From: Candidatus Nitrosocosmicus oleophilus
Lineage (GTDB): Archaea > Thermoproteota > Nitrososphaeria > Nitrososphaerales > Nitrososphaeraceae
Length of the DNA stretch: 64,000 nucleotides
NCBI RefSeq assembly: GCF_000802205.1
Contig: NZ_CP012850.1
Coordinates: 496,001 to 560,000, forward strand
Direction of reading: 5' to 3'
Shown here piece after piece: positions 37,340 to 46,580 of this stretch. A program made the translations under genes and the position numbers. Position 1 is the stretch's first letter; every line of letters starts with the position of its first letter. Below the pieces are notes generated by a model, which was not told the DNA's origin, ran no database searches, and saw only the letters and a program-made list of their open reading frames with translations.

Positions 37340-37632
37340 ATAATGAATTTATAGATAAAGATAATTGCAATAAAATAATTGTGGATATGATCATTACAAA
37401 TTAGCTGATGTTTTTATAAGAAGGCCTCTCTTTTGTTAAAAATACACTCTCCGTATGAAGATTGGATGGAATATCCATTTCATCAATAAGATGTCTGATT
37501 TTGACAGATGAAACTTTGGATATTTATTGTTCAAACACACCTCGAAATATTCCTCGTCATTTTATTGCAATATATGCAATTATTTATTATTAAGACTTCA
37601 TTCTAAAGATTTCATTTTTTAGTTTTTTCAAT
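37340..37632. other. Intergenic, nothing recognised
   Basis: Nearly 300 bases after the CDF gene and before the broken YtkA-like gene, which is convergent with it. I see no RNA or repeat. Confidence 0.35.
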
Positions 37633-38343
37633 TCATTTATCGAACTTTTCATTCACTCTTTTTACATCTTTACGTGTCTTTGATTTCATAACAATAGATA
37701 ATCCAATCAATGCGATTAATGGAATGTAAAAGTAGTAGTAATTCATAAAAAATGCTTTCAATAAATTGAGGATTCTTTCTGTTACTGGTAGTACGACATC
37801 AACCTCAAACATAAAATTTACGATATCTAAGATATAGAAAATGTCCTTGATATCCATATAAATAAAAGATATTTTCCGGGCTCACTGAAGGTATAATTAA
37901 AATCGTAATGCCCTTGACTAACCAGAGTAAAATTATTTGGATTTGAGAATACCGGCTTTCCGTCTTTAAAAAAATAAAAAGAAACAGGAAGTTTTATTAA
38001 TACATCTCCGGCGTTGGAAGTAAGACGAAAAAGAAAAGATGTAGTTCTGTCAATAATGGGTTTTGATGAGTTTACTAAAAACTCTACAGTGTAATTTCCT
38101 ATTGACTTAGTTTGAGTGCCATTAAAACTGGCATCATTACCTCCAAAAAAAATGTGCAAAAGCTAGTGGCTCAATGTTAAGTGGGGAGAAATAAATCACC
38201 ATAAACAAAGAAAAGAAAGAGACAAATAACAATAACCAAATTTTTGACGTTTGAAAACGTCCAGAGATTCTGACTAATGAGGAATGATGGTTATTTACAA
38301 TAGATGTTAAACCTGAAAAAATAACATATTTAGAAAAATACAA
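37633..38343 (-). pseudogene. Frameshifted membrane protein with YtkA-like domain
   Basis: Three overlapping frames together make one sensible protein. Frame A (38343-38137) has a membrane segment and ends in LAFAHFFWR. Frame B (38159-37827) continues as HIFFGGNDASFNG with a beta-sandwich ending in GHYDFNYTFSEPGKYLLF, similar to YtkA-like domains. Frame C (37857-37633) supplies a second membrane helix (NYYYFYIPLIALIGLSIVM). The A/B shift coincides with a run of eight A on the plus strand (38147-38154 region). Either the gene is broken, or sequencing errors in homopolymers split it. Its function is unknown; it lies next to a metal exporter. Confidence 0.6.
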
Positions 38344-38678
38344 AATTTAATTAGATTTTTGGACAGTTTAAATAGGAGAACCACAAATGTCAGCTTTATC
38401 ATAATTTTGATAACAATAGAGATAATAATCAAATTATTGGTTCAAATCAAATCAAATCCTCTAATATATTATCCATTAATGAAGAAAACTTCAACAACGC
38501 AGCGAAAGGAAAAATTGAAATTGTTTCAAAGGATCTTAAATCTCACATATCAAAAATTATTGAATAAAGTTCCACAGATTAATTAAAACAATGCGAAAAC
38601 AACTATTTTTGCAGTAAATGAAATGAATTATTCAAATGTAAAGATAATATATAAAAAGTCTTATTGTAAACATAGTTC

Positions 38679-38978
38679 ATGATACTTAACTTAAAAGTCG
38701 ACCTCGGTAATGGTTATATTCATGGAATAGCATCAAATAATCAAAAATCTTTTAAAATAAATATTCAGGAAGGATCAGAAATTCATATGGTTATTCCAGA
38801 GGAGTTGCAAGTAAATTCCAAAGAAGGATCGATTTTTTTTACAACTGAAGCAGGATATGATATTTCTCTACAATTAAGTTTTAAAAAATTGGAAACAGAT
38901 ATGATTTTAATTTATACAGATATAGATACGTTAATGAAGTTAGCCAAAGATCTCCCTATTCAGATGGAGATAAAATAA
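38679..38978 (+). CDS. Small soluble hypothetical protein
   Basis: A 99-residue protein rich in beta strands and without membrane segments (LKVDLGNGYIHGIAS, GSIFFTTEAGYDISLQLSF). A clear ATG start follows an AT-rich promoter-like stretch. No family was recognised and the neighbours give no hint. Codon pattern and regular amino acid composition favour a real gene. Confidence 0.5.
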   Translation: MILNLKVDLGNGYIHGIASNNQKSFKINIQEGSEIHMVIPEELQVNSKEGSIFFTTEAGYDISLQLSFKKLETDMILIYTDIDTLMKLAKDLPIQMEIK

Positions 38979-39108
38979 TACAAAATAAATATCTTTTTTT
39001 GGTAATGCAATACTCTCACATGATATATCATATCATAACTAGATTCTATAATTACTAAGATATGTATCATAAATCTAAAAAGTATTGGTCAAAGTATACT
39101 ACAATAAA

Positions 39109-39390
39109 TCATTCCATTTCTTTCCCTGTAATTTCGAACAAATATCGATAACCATTTCTTGTTCCGAGATATTTATAATCCTCTAGATTCTCTACTATAT
39201 CGCCATCCATGATCCACTGAAAAGTTCTTTTCTCCTTTTCACTCATCGAATCATCTTCGATGCAAACTAGCGTATCATGTTGCTCTATGTTGAAATTGTA
39301 ACCAATTACCTTAGTTCCCTTGGTTAAGAGAAGGGTAAAGGGACTTTGCTCAGTAGGTCCAGGATCAAATCTATGTACTTTTAATTTCAT
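39109..39390 (-). CDS. Small soluble hypothetical protein
   Basis: A 93-residue protein (KLKVHRFDPGPTEQSPF at the N-terminus, a Tyr-rich YKYLGTRNGYRYLFEI strand pair at the C-terminus). It has no signal or metal-binding motif and no recognised family. It stands alone, convergent with the 38679 gene. Confidence 0.5.
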   Translation of the reverse strand: MKLKVHRFDPGPTEQSPFTLLLTKGTKVIGYNFNIEQHDTLVCIEDDSMSEKEKRTFQWIMDGDIVENLEDYKYLGTRNGYRYLFEITGKEME

Positions 39391-39870
39391 AAGATAAAAT
39401 AACGATGTCTCTTAATTATTGTATTGTCCTAAACATAAGCTGATAAGTTTGATAATGATATATGATAAAGATTATTGTCTAATTAAATTGAACAGATTTT
39501 GTGATAATTAATAAGCTAACATGATAAATCAATGTTACAGTATTATAATTCATATAGATGAAAAATATTGAAGAAATAAACCGAAATATTATCCAACAAT
39601 CTTACAACATCAATAAGCTTGCCAATACGATCAAAATTGATTACAAGGCGTATTATTTCACATACATGTATTAAAGAACAATCTAGTCACTGACTCTGGA
39701 GAAAAATATAGTATTCTTTAATCTATATTGAACCCTACAGACAAACACAGTTGCACTCATAGAAGTCAATAACTATTTCTATCTTTTGATCTTACTAATT
39801 CATTTTAGTTCCAAATAGAAAATCATAATAGTCATCAGATGGTAAACCATATTCTGTTGTTTTCATTCAG
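39391..39870. other. Intergenic, nothing recognised
   Basis: About 480 AT-rich bases without a protein-like frame, tRNA or clear hairpin. Confidence 0.4.
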
Positions 39871-40461
39871 TTAACTAGCAGAGTCAACTTGTTGAGACTT
39901 TTCGTGACTTTTTTGGTTCCATTTTCCCGTTACAATTGACATTGAACTAATCAGAGCAGTAACAGCATCTAAAAAGAACTGTTTACTCAAACCATCATAA
40001 AATATTACCTTATATAAGTTAATTAACGGGGGAGACTTGATCATAGAGATATTCTTAGGTAATATGAGACTGTCTAACTCTATATATGTTAAATCTAGTT
40101 CTTTTCCAGTAATTTGGCTTTCAATATTTTTGTCCAGTTCAAAGGTTGTTCGGATTATAAAACCATCATCTAAATCCTTCTGAAATTCCAAAAAGAATGG
40201 AGTAGACAACCCCGACGAATAAGGCAATTGTGGAGATATTTGTGCTTGAAATTCGATACCTTCAGTTTTATTTTCCTTTGTTGCATCCTTTGTTTCATAG
40301 CCCCATTTTTTTAACCAATCAATTAACTCATAAAATTTTGATTCTTTTAATTTCATCAATTCAGTTCCATCTTTACCTGCGTCTTTTTCAACCGTTATCT
40401 CCTTACTTACATTACTAGAGGTAGATTCAGCCGCACTATCGGTTTTGTTCGATGTAGACAT
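39871..40461 (-). CDS. Hypothetical protein with DUF2299-like domain
   Basis: A 196-residue soluble protein with a disordered Ser/Thr/Lys-rich N-terminus (1-35) and an alpha/beta domain beginning FYELIDWLKKWGYET. Strand-rich segments follow (GIEFQAQISPQ, FFLEFQKDLDDGFIIRTTFEL) and then a helix that closes the domain. It resembles the family of small archaeal proteins that includes DUF2299, which are related to type III secretion chaperone-like folds, but that link is tentative. It is the only complete member in the window; a possible truncated relative is at 30638-30784. Confidence 0.55.
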   Translation of the reverse strand: MSTSNKTDSAAESTSSNVSKEITVEKDAGKDGTELMKLKESKFYELIDWLKKWGYETKDATKENKTEGIEFQAQISPQLPYSSGLSTPFFLEFQKDLDDGFIIRTTFELDKNIESQITGKELDLTYIELDSLILPKNISMIKSPPLINLYKVIFYDGLSKQFFLDAVTALISSMSIVTGKWNQKSHEKSQQVDSAS

Positions 40462-41114
40462 CTTCTTAATTAAAATTAGAATATTATATAAATAATGATT
40501 TCAATCTCAATTATGAGACTAACGTTTAGTTCAATATCATAAAAGAAACTTAGTTGTTCCTTATCAAAGTAGTCGCTCTTGCTAATTGAAGTGAGAGAGA
40601 AGGAATATTAAGATCGCTAGTATGATAAACATATAGAACCAATTAAGAATTAACAGAGTTGATCATGTTCTTATTTCGATTTGGATCCGTATCTCTTCAT
40701 TCCAAATAGTCTATTATGAGGCTAATAACATAGATAAAACCTCTGTTACTAAGGTAATATACTGCAATCAAGGATTAATTGTAAGTTGCCAGCACTATTT
40801 AATAATGATCTTTATTATCGGTTTCGATTCTACATTTTAAAAATCACTGAAAGTCAACTGATAGTATTTCTAAATATTAGGAATTAGATGTTATAATAGT
40901 TAATTGGCATGGATGCTAACAGGAAATTTTGTTAGATCATTGGTTTTAAAGAATTGCAACCTCGTAAATTCATCATGCAAAGATTTTATGGACATATTGT
41001 GACAATTGGTTCTCATTGCATCAGACAAGAACTAATCAATGAATGATTAATTGTCAGTATTTGAATAGATTATAGAAGAGTTTGAAGGAAGTAGACATGG
41101 AAAGCAAAAAAACG
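40462..41114. other. Intergenic, nothing recognised
   Basis: About 650 bases between divergent genes. No protein-like frame or RNA was seen until the three 21-bp repeats that begin at 41115. Confidence 0.4.
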
Positions 41115-41177
41115 TTAATTTGTACTAATATTTCATTAATTTGTACTAATATTTCATTAATCTGTACTAATATTTTA
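41115..41177. repeat. Three tandem 21-bp repeats upstream of ferritin-like gene
   Basis: A 21-base unit with core TTTGTACTAATATTT occurs three times without gaps (41115-41135, 41136-41156, 41157-41177). The first two are identical; the third differs at two positions. With 21 bases per unit, all copies face the same side of the DNA helix. The array ends about 25 bases upstream of a TATA box, where archaeal activators or repressors bind, so it is a strong candidate operator. Confidence 0.85.
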
Positions 41178-41200
41178 TAATTTTTCATATAAAATTAAAA

Positions 41201-41215
41201 TATTTATATAAAAGA
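41201..41215 (+). promoter_or_regulatory. TATA-box promoter of ferritin-like gene
   Basis: The sequence TTTATATAAA at 41203-41212 matches an archaeal TATA box. Transcription would start about 25 bases downstream, near 41234, next to the ATG at 41239. That implies a leaderless or nearly leaderless mRNA. Confidence 0.6.
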
Positions 41216-41238
41216 ACTGTATAATATATTTGATCAAT

Positions 41239-41724
41239 ATGGGTAAAATGTCAAAAGAAATTGCTGGGCCTGGTGTTGAAGGTACAGTACAAATGCTCAA
41301 AAAAGCATATGGCGCTGAATTATCTGCATTTCATTACTTTTGGTTCGTATCACAGAATATAGAAGGATTAGGAGTGTTACATCAAGGTTTCTTTGAAGAT
41401 AGAGCAAAGGAAGAACTAGGACATGCAAAAAAAGTTGCATTCAGGTTAATGCAGTTGGAAACACAACCAACCGATGAACCATCACAATGGGAACAAGACA
41501 GCGGTCTTGGAAAGCTACAACCTTCAAGATATTTAACACTTAGGAGTGCATTGGAAAAAGCATTAGAATTTGAAAGGGCTGTGATTAAACATTATAATGA
41601 TTTGGCAAATAATGTAAAAGATAAAGACCATGCAACATACCATCTTGCATTAGAACTATTAGATGCAGAATTAGAAGATGAACAAAACATAGAAGATATT
41701 TTAGCAAAGCTAGAAATCCAATAA
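41239..41724 (+). CDS. Ferritin-like DPSL/Dps-type iron protein
   Basis: A four-helix ferritin-like protein of about 160 residues that probably stores iron or uses it to remove peroxide. Di-iron ligands are visible: Glu in AELSAFHYF, ExxH in KEELGHAKK, Glu and His in EFERAVIKHY and Glu residues in LLDAELEDEQ. The fold and length fit Dps-like (DPSL) and bacterioferritin relatives. I prefer the ATG at 41239; TTG at 41230 and ATG at 41248 are alternatives. Expression is probably controlled by the three 21-bp repeats directly upstream, which would suit a metal- or stress-responsive regulator. A small zinc-ribbon gene follows after 67 bases. Confidence 0.85.
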   Translation: MGKMSKEIAGPGVEGTVQMLKKAYGAELSAFHYFWFVSQNIEGLGVLHQGFFEDRAKEELGHAKKVAFRLMQLETQPTDEPSQWEQDSGLGKLQPSRYLTLRSALEKALEFERAVIKHYNDLANNVKDKDHATYHLALELLDAELEDEQNIEDILAKLEIQ

Positions 41725-41791
41725 AATATTTTTCTTTTATTTTTTGATTTAAAACAATAATATAAATATATTGTAAAAGTACTTAGTCAGG

Positions 41792-42043
41792 TTGACTGAC
41801 ACTATTTCTAAATATTCTACCTATTGTACAGTGTGTAAGATTAGCGTAAATTTATCAGATATTAGATTTGTTAGATTAGCAAATAATATGGCGACAATTG
41901 AAGGCAATTGTACTATTTGTGGTCTTAGGTTGATGAAGGGAAAGATTATGCCAAAAGCAGGAAAAAATCCTCTCCAAAAGAGTAAAAGAAAAAATAATAA
42001 GAGAAAATCAAATCCCTATAATTTGTTAAAGTCGAAGAAATAA
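41792..42043 (+). CDS. Small zinc-ribbon protein, DUF5679-like
   Basis: An 83-residue protein beginning at a TTG. Two CxxC pairs (CTVC and CTIC) frame a short strand-rich segment, as in DUF5679 proteins, and the tail is strongly basic (KSKRKNNKRKSN). It probably binds zinc and may contact nucleic acid. It follows the ferritin-like gene on the same strand but has its own TATA-like stretch. Confidence 0.65.
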   Translation: MTDTISKYSTYCTVCKISVNLSDIRFVRLANNMATIEGNCTICGLRLMKGKIMPKAGKNPLQKSKRKNNKRKSNPYNLLKSKK

Positions 42044-42121
42044 TTTTGAATAATTTGTAGTAAATAAAATGGTAAGGAAAGCAATATTATGTTTTGAAAT
42101 TCATTTCATCAAATACGTTAA

Positions 42122-42403
42122 TTAGCCATTATTTTCTCTTTTTCTGTTAGATGGAAGCTCCAAACCGATAATGCCCATCATTGACTCACCGATGGGTTCA
42201 AATATAGTTCTTAGAGATTCATCATCATAATACTTTGCTATATCAGACAACTTTGATTCGATTTTCTTTTGTTCAATTTTTAATAAAACATATCTAGCTA
42301 TAAGGGCCTTAACCTCGTCTGCTTTATCTTCCTGAATTGGGTGCTTTCCTGATGAAGTAGAATTTGATGTATTAGTAGAAGTGGTTTTAGTAGGCAATAC
42401 CAA
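42122..42403 (-). CDS. Small coiled-coil protein, hypothetical
   Basis: A 93-residue protein with a Thr/Ser-rich N-terminus and a long charged helix (VKALIARYVLLKIEQKKIESKL) that may form a coiled coil. It lies 22 bases after the gene at 42426-42638 on the same strand, so the two are probably co-transcribed. No family was recognised; the helix pair layout has a distant look of prefoldin-type proteins, which I cannot support further. Confidence 0.5.
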   Translation of the reverse strand: MVLPTKTTSTNTSNSTSSGKHPIQEDKADEVKALIARYVLLKIEQKKIESKLSDIAKYYDDESLRTIFEPIGESMMGIIGLELPSNRKRENNG

Positions 42404-42425
42404 TTTTATTAGTTACTTCCTGATA

Positions 42426-42638
42426 CTATGGTGCATCTTTGAGAACTACGATAGGACCATATCTTATGGCTGTCTCATTTAATGCAAAAGTCATTTGGTC
42501 GATTGAGTCAAGTATTCCATCTGTGTTTTCGCAAATATAGGTTATGAAATTGTCTTCAGACTCTTTTTCTTCATTTTCATTTATGAGTGACGATGACGAT
42601 GGCGATAAGGATTGTTGGTGGTGGTCGGTAGCAGACAT
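42426..42638 (-). CDS. Small acidic protein, hypothetical
   Basis: A 70-residue protein with a Ser-rich, acidic N-terminal half and a conserved-looking C-terminal part (CENTDGILDSIDQMTFALNE). It probably forms an operon with the coiled-coil gene downstream. The function is unknown. Confidence 0.45.
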   Translation of the reverse strand: MSATDHHQQSLSPSSSSLINENEEKESEDNFITYICENTDGILDSIDQMTFALNETAIRYGPIVVLKDAP

Positions 42639-43534
42639 TAGTATGGCCTAATTAATCCAGCCTAATATTTAAATTGTTTCATAACAAAGAAAATCAAAAT
42701 TATTTCTATTATTATGCGTACAAAATTTATTCAAAATAATGGAATGTTGTCATATTTCCATATCATTGCGTCTTTGTATAGATTAATTAGTTCGATTTTA
42801 TTAACACTAAAAATAACCAGTCCATAATTGTAGAAAACGCTAAAAAGAAAACGAAATGGATGTTTCATTGAAGCTAATAATTTCTTGAATTTCTAATTTT
42901 TGTTCATTTTGTAACTTAGTTTTACATCATATACCCAGAACTAAATCTCATTTTTGAAAATCGAGATCAGGATTAAATAAAACTTTATCTCAAGTTACAG
43001 AAAAGTTCCAATGGACCTATTGGTTGACTTTGAATCGGTAAGAAAGGCTACAATCATGACATAAGTTCACATACCACTTCTCGGAGCAATATGTAACAAA
43101 ATCATGAGTAGGTCATCCGTACCTAAAATGATGCCTTGATTACTGTTTTAGTGACAAACATTTCTATTTGATGTGTATATTTAATCAACCATGAATATTA
43201 CCCAGAATTTTTCTTGACCTGTAGAATCAAAAACGAAAATCTAGATCAGGATTAAATAAGTATTAGAGCAATTCAATGATACTACTCGGAACTCAATAGT
43301 TCAAAGGATTTCCTCCAGTCAAACCTAACGTGATATTTGGGGAGTAATAAGGCTACAATCATGCGATAAGTATCTTCTATTGAAGAGTGTTTATGACTGA
43401 ATGAAAGCAATATCATCCATACGGATTTATTGATGTTTTTGAGACCTTATTGACGCCTTCATTACTCTTCTATGTATCAAAATTTAAGAAAAAGTTGGAT
43501 AAATCAATTACTATATGAATATATCAACAGGTCC
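42639..43534. other. Gene-free region with imperfect long direct repeat
   Basis: No gene was seen. Two related segments lie about 280-300 bases apart. GAAAATCxAGATCAGG occurs at 42956 and 43235, and AAGGCTACAATCATG at 43045 and 43349, with further matching patches (GAxxTxTTGATGCCTTxATTAC-like) up to about 43160 and 43470. The copies differ by substitutions and indels. They may be duplicated relics or a duplicated untranslated RNA; no coding frame is kept. Confidence 0.5.
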
Positions 43535-43571
43535 GAACAAAAAACCAAATAGTCTAGAAATCCAGACTATT
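43535..43571 (-). terminator. Hairpin terminator of small secreted protein gene
   Basis: Directly after the stop codon at 43572-43574 lies a perfect 8-bp stem (AATAGTCT at 43548-43555 and AGACTATT at 43564-43571). On the minus strand it is followed by a run of six T, a typical transcription end. Confidence 0.7.
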
Positions 43572-43850
43572 CTATTGTTGACCTAATGCGTTGTTACCAT
43601 CATTCAAGTTGAATGACAAAGCAACGTTGTTACCGGATGCTGTAGAATTCCCATTTTCAGAGAATACTTCGCTAGATTGTCCAGTAAACTGATCTTGTAA
43701 AACTCCTTGGGTCGAGTTGTTTGATTTGATCTTTTTTGCAAAAACACTTTGGTTATCGGTGTTCACATTTAACCCACCTGCAACTAGCAGTGTGGTAGCA
43801 AAAGTAATTACTACTGCAAGAATCATTGATTTATTTTTAATTATAGACAT
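43572..43850 (-). CDS. Small secreted protein
   Basis: A 92-residue protein with a signal peptide (ILAVVITFATTLLVAGG, about residues 10-26) and a Ser/Asn/Gln-rich mature part ending in VALSFNLNDGNNALGQQ. Small secreted proteins with this end are common in these archaea as I remember, with no known role. A clear hairpin terminator follows immediately. Confidence 0.65.
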   Translation of the reverse strand: MSIIKNKSMILAVVITFATTLLVAGGLNVNTDNQSVFAKKIKSNNSTQGVLQDQFTGQSSEVFSENGNSTASGNNVALSFNLNDGNNALGQQ

Positions 43851-44384
43851 CTTAATTATATTTCACATCAAATAATCGGAATATTTAGATTATCGAGTAA
43901 AAAAACTGTAAAATAATTCTATAACCTAACTAATTTTACATCCTAAATTTGCATGTCAAGTATTGCATCAATTATTCCCTTGCATTTTGCAGTCAATGGC
44001 TAACAAAATTCAAATTCATGTGCTTATTAAAACCCATTTTCTATAAAAAGATACTAAAAAGCAAAATATCATTTTTGGAAAAAAATGTCTACGTATAATG
44101 AAATATTAAATAGCATGACTAGATAATCTAGATCCTCAATTCATTTACTTTATTTTGGTTAAAGAAAATCAGGTTTGTATAATTTTGTCTGAAGAGGTTA
44201 TTTACATCGACCATTGCCATAGGGTAAAAGAAACATCAGTGTTTCTCTAGTCAGTTAGCGTTACCTTCATAAAAATCCTAATAACTAAAAACTAGAAATT
44301 AACTTGCAATATACCAGTAAACAGTAATTATGTATTTTGATTTATTTATATTACCTAGTAATTTATTTTCATGATACAAAATAA
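43851..44384. other. Intergenic before insertion sequence, nothing recognised
   Basis: About 530 bases without a gene. The IS5-like element begins at its end. Confidence 0.35.
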
Positions 44385-45400
44385 AGATAAGATCTGCTTT
44401 GTTGCATAATTCCTTATTCTCCGGTTATCATCATGATCATCATGTTATATTCTTCTAAAAATGTTATACAATGATACTTTTATCATGATCTCCTTTACCA
44501 TGTTTTGAAACCTGTTTGCTGATGTGTATTCACCAAACATTCTCTTTATAGCTGAGAACACAGTTTCAGATATCCATCTCTGTCCGTATTTTCTTTTTGT
44601 CTTCCATTTCAACAGATCCTTTGCTTGTAACTTTACTTCGTTGTTCCTTAACCTATTGTTTTTAGGAGAAACAATAGAGTTCCTTCTTACCTTTATACCT
44701 GGATTGATCTTTTTGTCCTCAAGATACACAAAGTTTGGATTTGAATCATAGGCTCCATCAGCTAGTACCGATTTTATCTTTACAGTGTTTGGTTCTCTCG
44801 AATCCAAAACATGATTGACTAGTTTCTTTAGCATTTTCCCATCATGTACCTTCTCATCTGTCACTTCCAAAGCAATGATTTTCCTGGTCTTTATGTCTAC
44901 AGCAACGTGGATCTTGAGATATCCTTTTCTATTTTGTGTATTCCATTTCTCATCCATCCACTGACCTCTGTTAGTAATCTTGATACCTGTACTGTCTATT
45001 GATATTATTAGGTCATCATCGTCATCCATCTTGTCTCTTTTAATATCGATGTTTAGCTTGTTGATTCGTTTACAGATGTGACCATAACTTGGTGGATTAG
45101 CAGGTAACCTTTTTCCTGTGGCCTTAATTATACCTTGGGTTTGTCTGTATGGTAGGTGAAATAAATAGCGAATGTAACCAATGGCCAAGATGAAAGAATC
45201 TGGAAATACAAATGGTTTACCCTTTTTGTTTATATTCATATTCTCTATCTCTGAACCCCAACCATCAAGGAAATCATACGAGAAGAGGATCTCACCGCGT
45301 TGAACTAATGAGCGATTGTAAGAGGGCCAGTCTATCACAAATAATCAATCTGTTCATTCCAGCTAAATATGTTGAGTTAGGCGACAAAGCAGATAAGATC
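44385..45400 (-). mobile_element. IS5-like insertion sequence, intact
   Basis: The element carries one transposase gene. Its ends are inverted repeats of 18 bases with 16 matches: ATCTGCTTTGTTGCATAA at 44392-44409 and, inverted, at 45377-45394. A 10-base direct repeat AGATAAGATC flanks or overlaps the ends (44385-44394 and 45391-45400), consistent with target duplication, although the exact border is uncertain. Everything needed for movement seems present. Confidence 0.85.
44445..45338 (-). CDS. IS5 family DDE transposase
   Basis: A 297-residue transposase with an intact frame. The N-terminal part has the IS5-type DNA-binding region (WPSYNRSLVQRGEI, SFILAIGYIRYLFHLPYRQTQG). The DDE catalytic residues are Asp in IISIDSTGIKI (about 115), Asp in SVLADGAYDSN (about 195) and Glu in QRWISETVFSAIKR (about 258), the last within the YREK-like region. 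The IS5 group is clear from this spacing. It lies between the terminal repeats at 44392 and 45394. It may still be active. Confidence 0.93.
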   Translation of the reverse strand: MIDWPSYNRSLVQRGEILFSYDFLDGWGSEIENMNINKKGKPFVFPDSFILAIGYIRYLFHLPYRQTQGIIKATGKRLPANPPSYGHICKRINKLNIDIKRDKMDDDDDLIISIDSTGIKITNRGQWMDEKWNTQNRKGYLKIHVAVDIKTRKIIALEVTDEKVHDGKMLKKLVNHVLDSREPNTVKIKSVLADGAYDSNPNFVYLEDKKINPGIKVRRNSIVSPKNNRLRNNEVKLQAKDLLKWKTKRKYGQRWISETVFSAIKRMFGEYTSANRFQNMVKEIMIKVSLYNIFRRI

Positions 45401-45438
45401 CACCTATTGAGTTAGTAGATGGTCTCCCATAGCAAGTT

Positions 45439-46365
45439 TTAATGGGTAATAACACCTAATTTACCATTCCTATAATCTTCGATTGCCCGATATATCTCCT
45501 GTTTTGTATTCATTACAAAAGGACCATATCTTGCTACTGGTTCGTTTAGAGGAACACCTGCAATGAAAAGAAATTGTAATGGTTCCTTAACATCTTTGGA
45601 TGACTTTATCTTTATGTTCTCCCCGTCATTATTAAAAATAATTACGTTTCCTCTTTTTGTATATTTTTCATCATCTCCAAAAGTACCCTCACCTGATATG
45701 ACATATACAAACGCATTATAGTTACTTTGAAGTTGATGGATAATTTCAGACCCGGAGCTTAAGGTAAAATGCAAATACTGAATTGGAATTTTTGTCTTGA
45801 TGACTGATTTGACATCAAAAGCCTCTCCAGCAATTACCTTTACATGTCCACTATCCTCTGATAATTTGACAACTGGAATTTCTGAAGAAGGAATGTCTTG
45901 ATAATATGGATTAATCATTTTATCTTTCTGAGGCAAATTTACCCACAATTGAAATCCGTGCAATCTTCCCCCTTTCTTCCTGAACTCCACTTCGGGCATC
46001 TCTGAATGGATTACCCCTGATCCGGCAGTCATCCATTGAATATCTCCGGCATTGAGCTTTCCCGAATTCCCTGACGAATCCTTATGTTCAAAAATACCCT
46101 CTATCAAATATGTTACCGTTTCAAATCCTCTATGTGGATGATCTGGTGCTCCCTTGGCTTCCCCAGGTTTGAAGTCCATTGGGCCCATTTCATCGAGAAG
46201 TAAAAAAGGATCTATATAAGATATAGAATTAGTCGGAAATGATCTATTAACTATAAACCCTTCACCTTCACTAGTCTTTAGACTGGTTATTATTTTATTT
46301 ATAGAACGATTTTTGTTGACAGATTCTTTTGGATTTAGCTGCTGTTGTTGTATTTTTTCCACCAT
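45439..46365 (-). CDS. Pirin family protein
   Basis: A 308-residue bicupin of the pirin (YhhW-like) family. The N-terminal cupin has the metal-binding set HPHRGFETVTYLIEG (two His) and GVIHSEMPE (His and Glu). The C-terminal cupin with FGDDEKYTKRGNVIIFN and the final AGVPLNEPVARYGPFVMNT motif are typical. Some pirins act as quercetin dioxygenases, others as transcription cofactors; which applies cannot be told. A divergent HxlR-type regulator starts 215 bases away, and a 14-bp palindrome lies 33 bases upstream of the start, so repression by that regulator is likely. Confidence 0.92.
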   Translation of the reverse strand: MVEKIQQQQLNPKESVNKNRSINKIITSLKTSEGEGFIVNRSFPTNSISYIDPFLLLDEMGPMDFKPGEAKGAPDHPHRGFETVTYLIEGIFEHKDSSGNSGKLNAGDIQWMTAGSGVIHSEMPEVEFRKKGGRLHGFQLWVNLPQKDKMINPYYQDIPSSEIPVVKLSEDSGHVKVIAGEAFDVKSVIKTKIPIQYLHFTLSSGSEIIHQLQSNYNAFVYVISGEGTFGDDEKYTKRGNVIIFNNDGENIKIKSSKDVKEPLQFLFIAGVPLNEPVARYGPFVMNTKQEIYRAIEDYRNGKLGVITH

Positions 46366-46397
46366 ATTATTTCGTTAATCTGGTATATAACTCTAGT

Positions 46398-46411
46398 AGT
46401 AATTTATTACT
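46398..46411. promoter_or_regulatory. 14-bp palindrome, candidate HxlR operator
   Basis: AGTAAT at 46398-46403 and ATTACT at 46406-46411 form a perfect inverted repeat with two bases between. It lies 33 bases upstream of the pirin start, between it and the divergent HxlR-like gene. HxlR-type dimers bind such sites. The AT-rich background makes this tentative. Confidence 0.4.
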
Positions 46412-46580
46412 TAGTTAGTTATTATTAGTATTAAACCATGATTTGGTGAATTCTTGTTTGTTACCTAAATTAATATACATGATAACAAAACCCGATGGAG
46501 TGTATTAGATACCCAAATAGCAATAAGATTTTAAAATTTTAATACCTGAAAAGCCATTATAATTTGGAAAGGAAATTCTT

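Noticed and set aside
38359-38586. 75-residue plus-strand frame
   Set aside because: AT-rich chance frame; no recognisable features.
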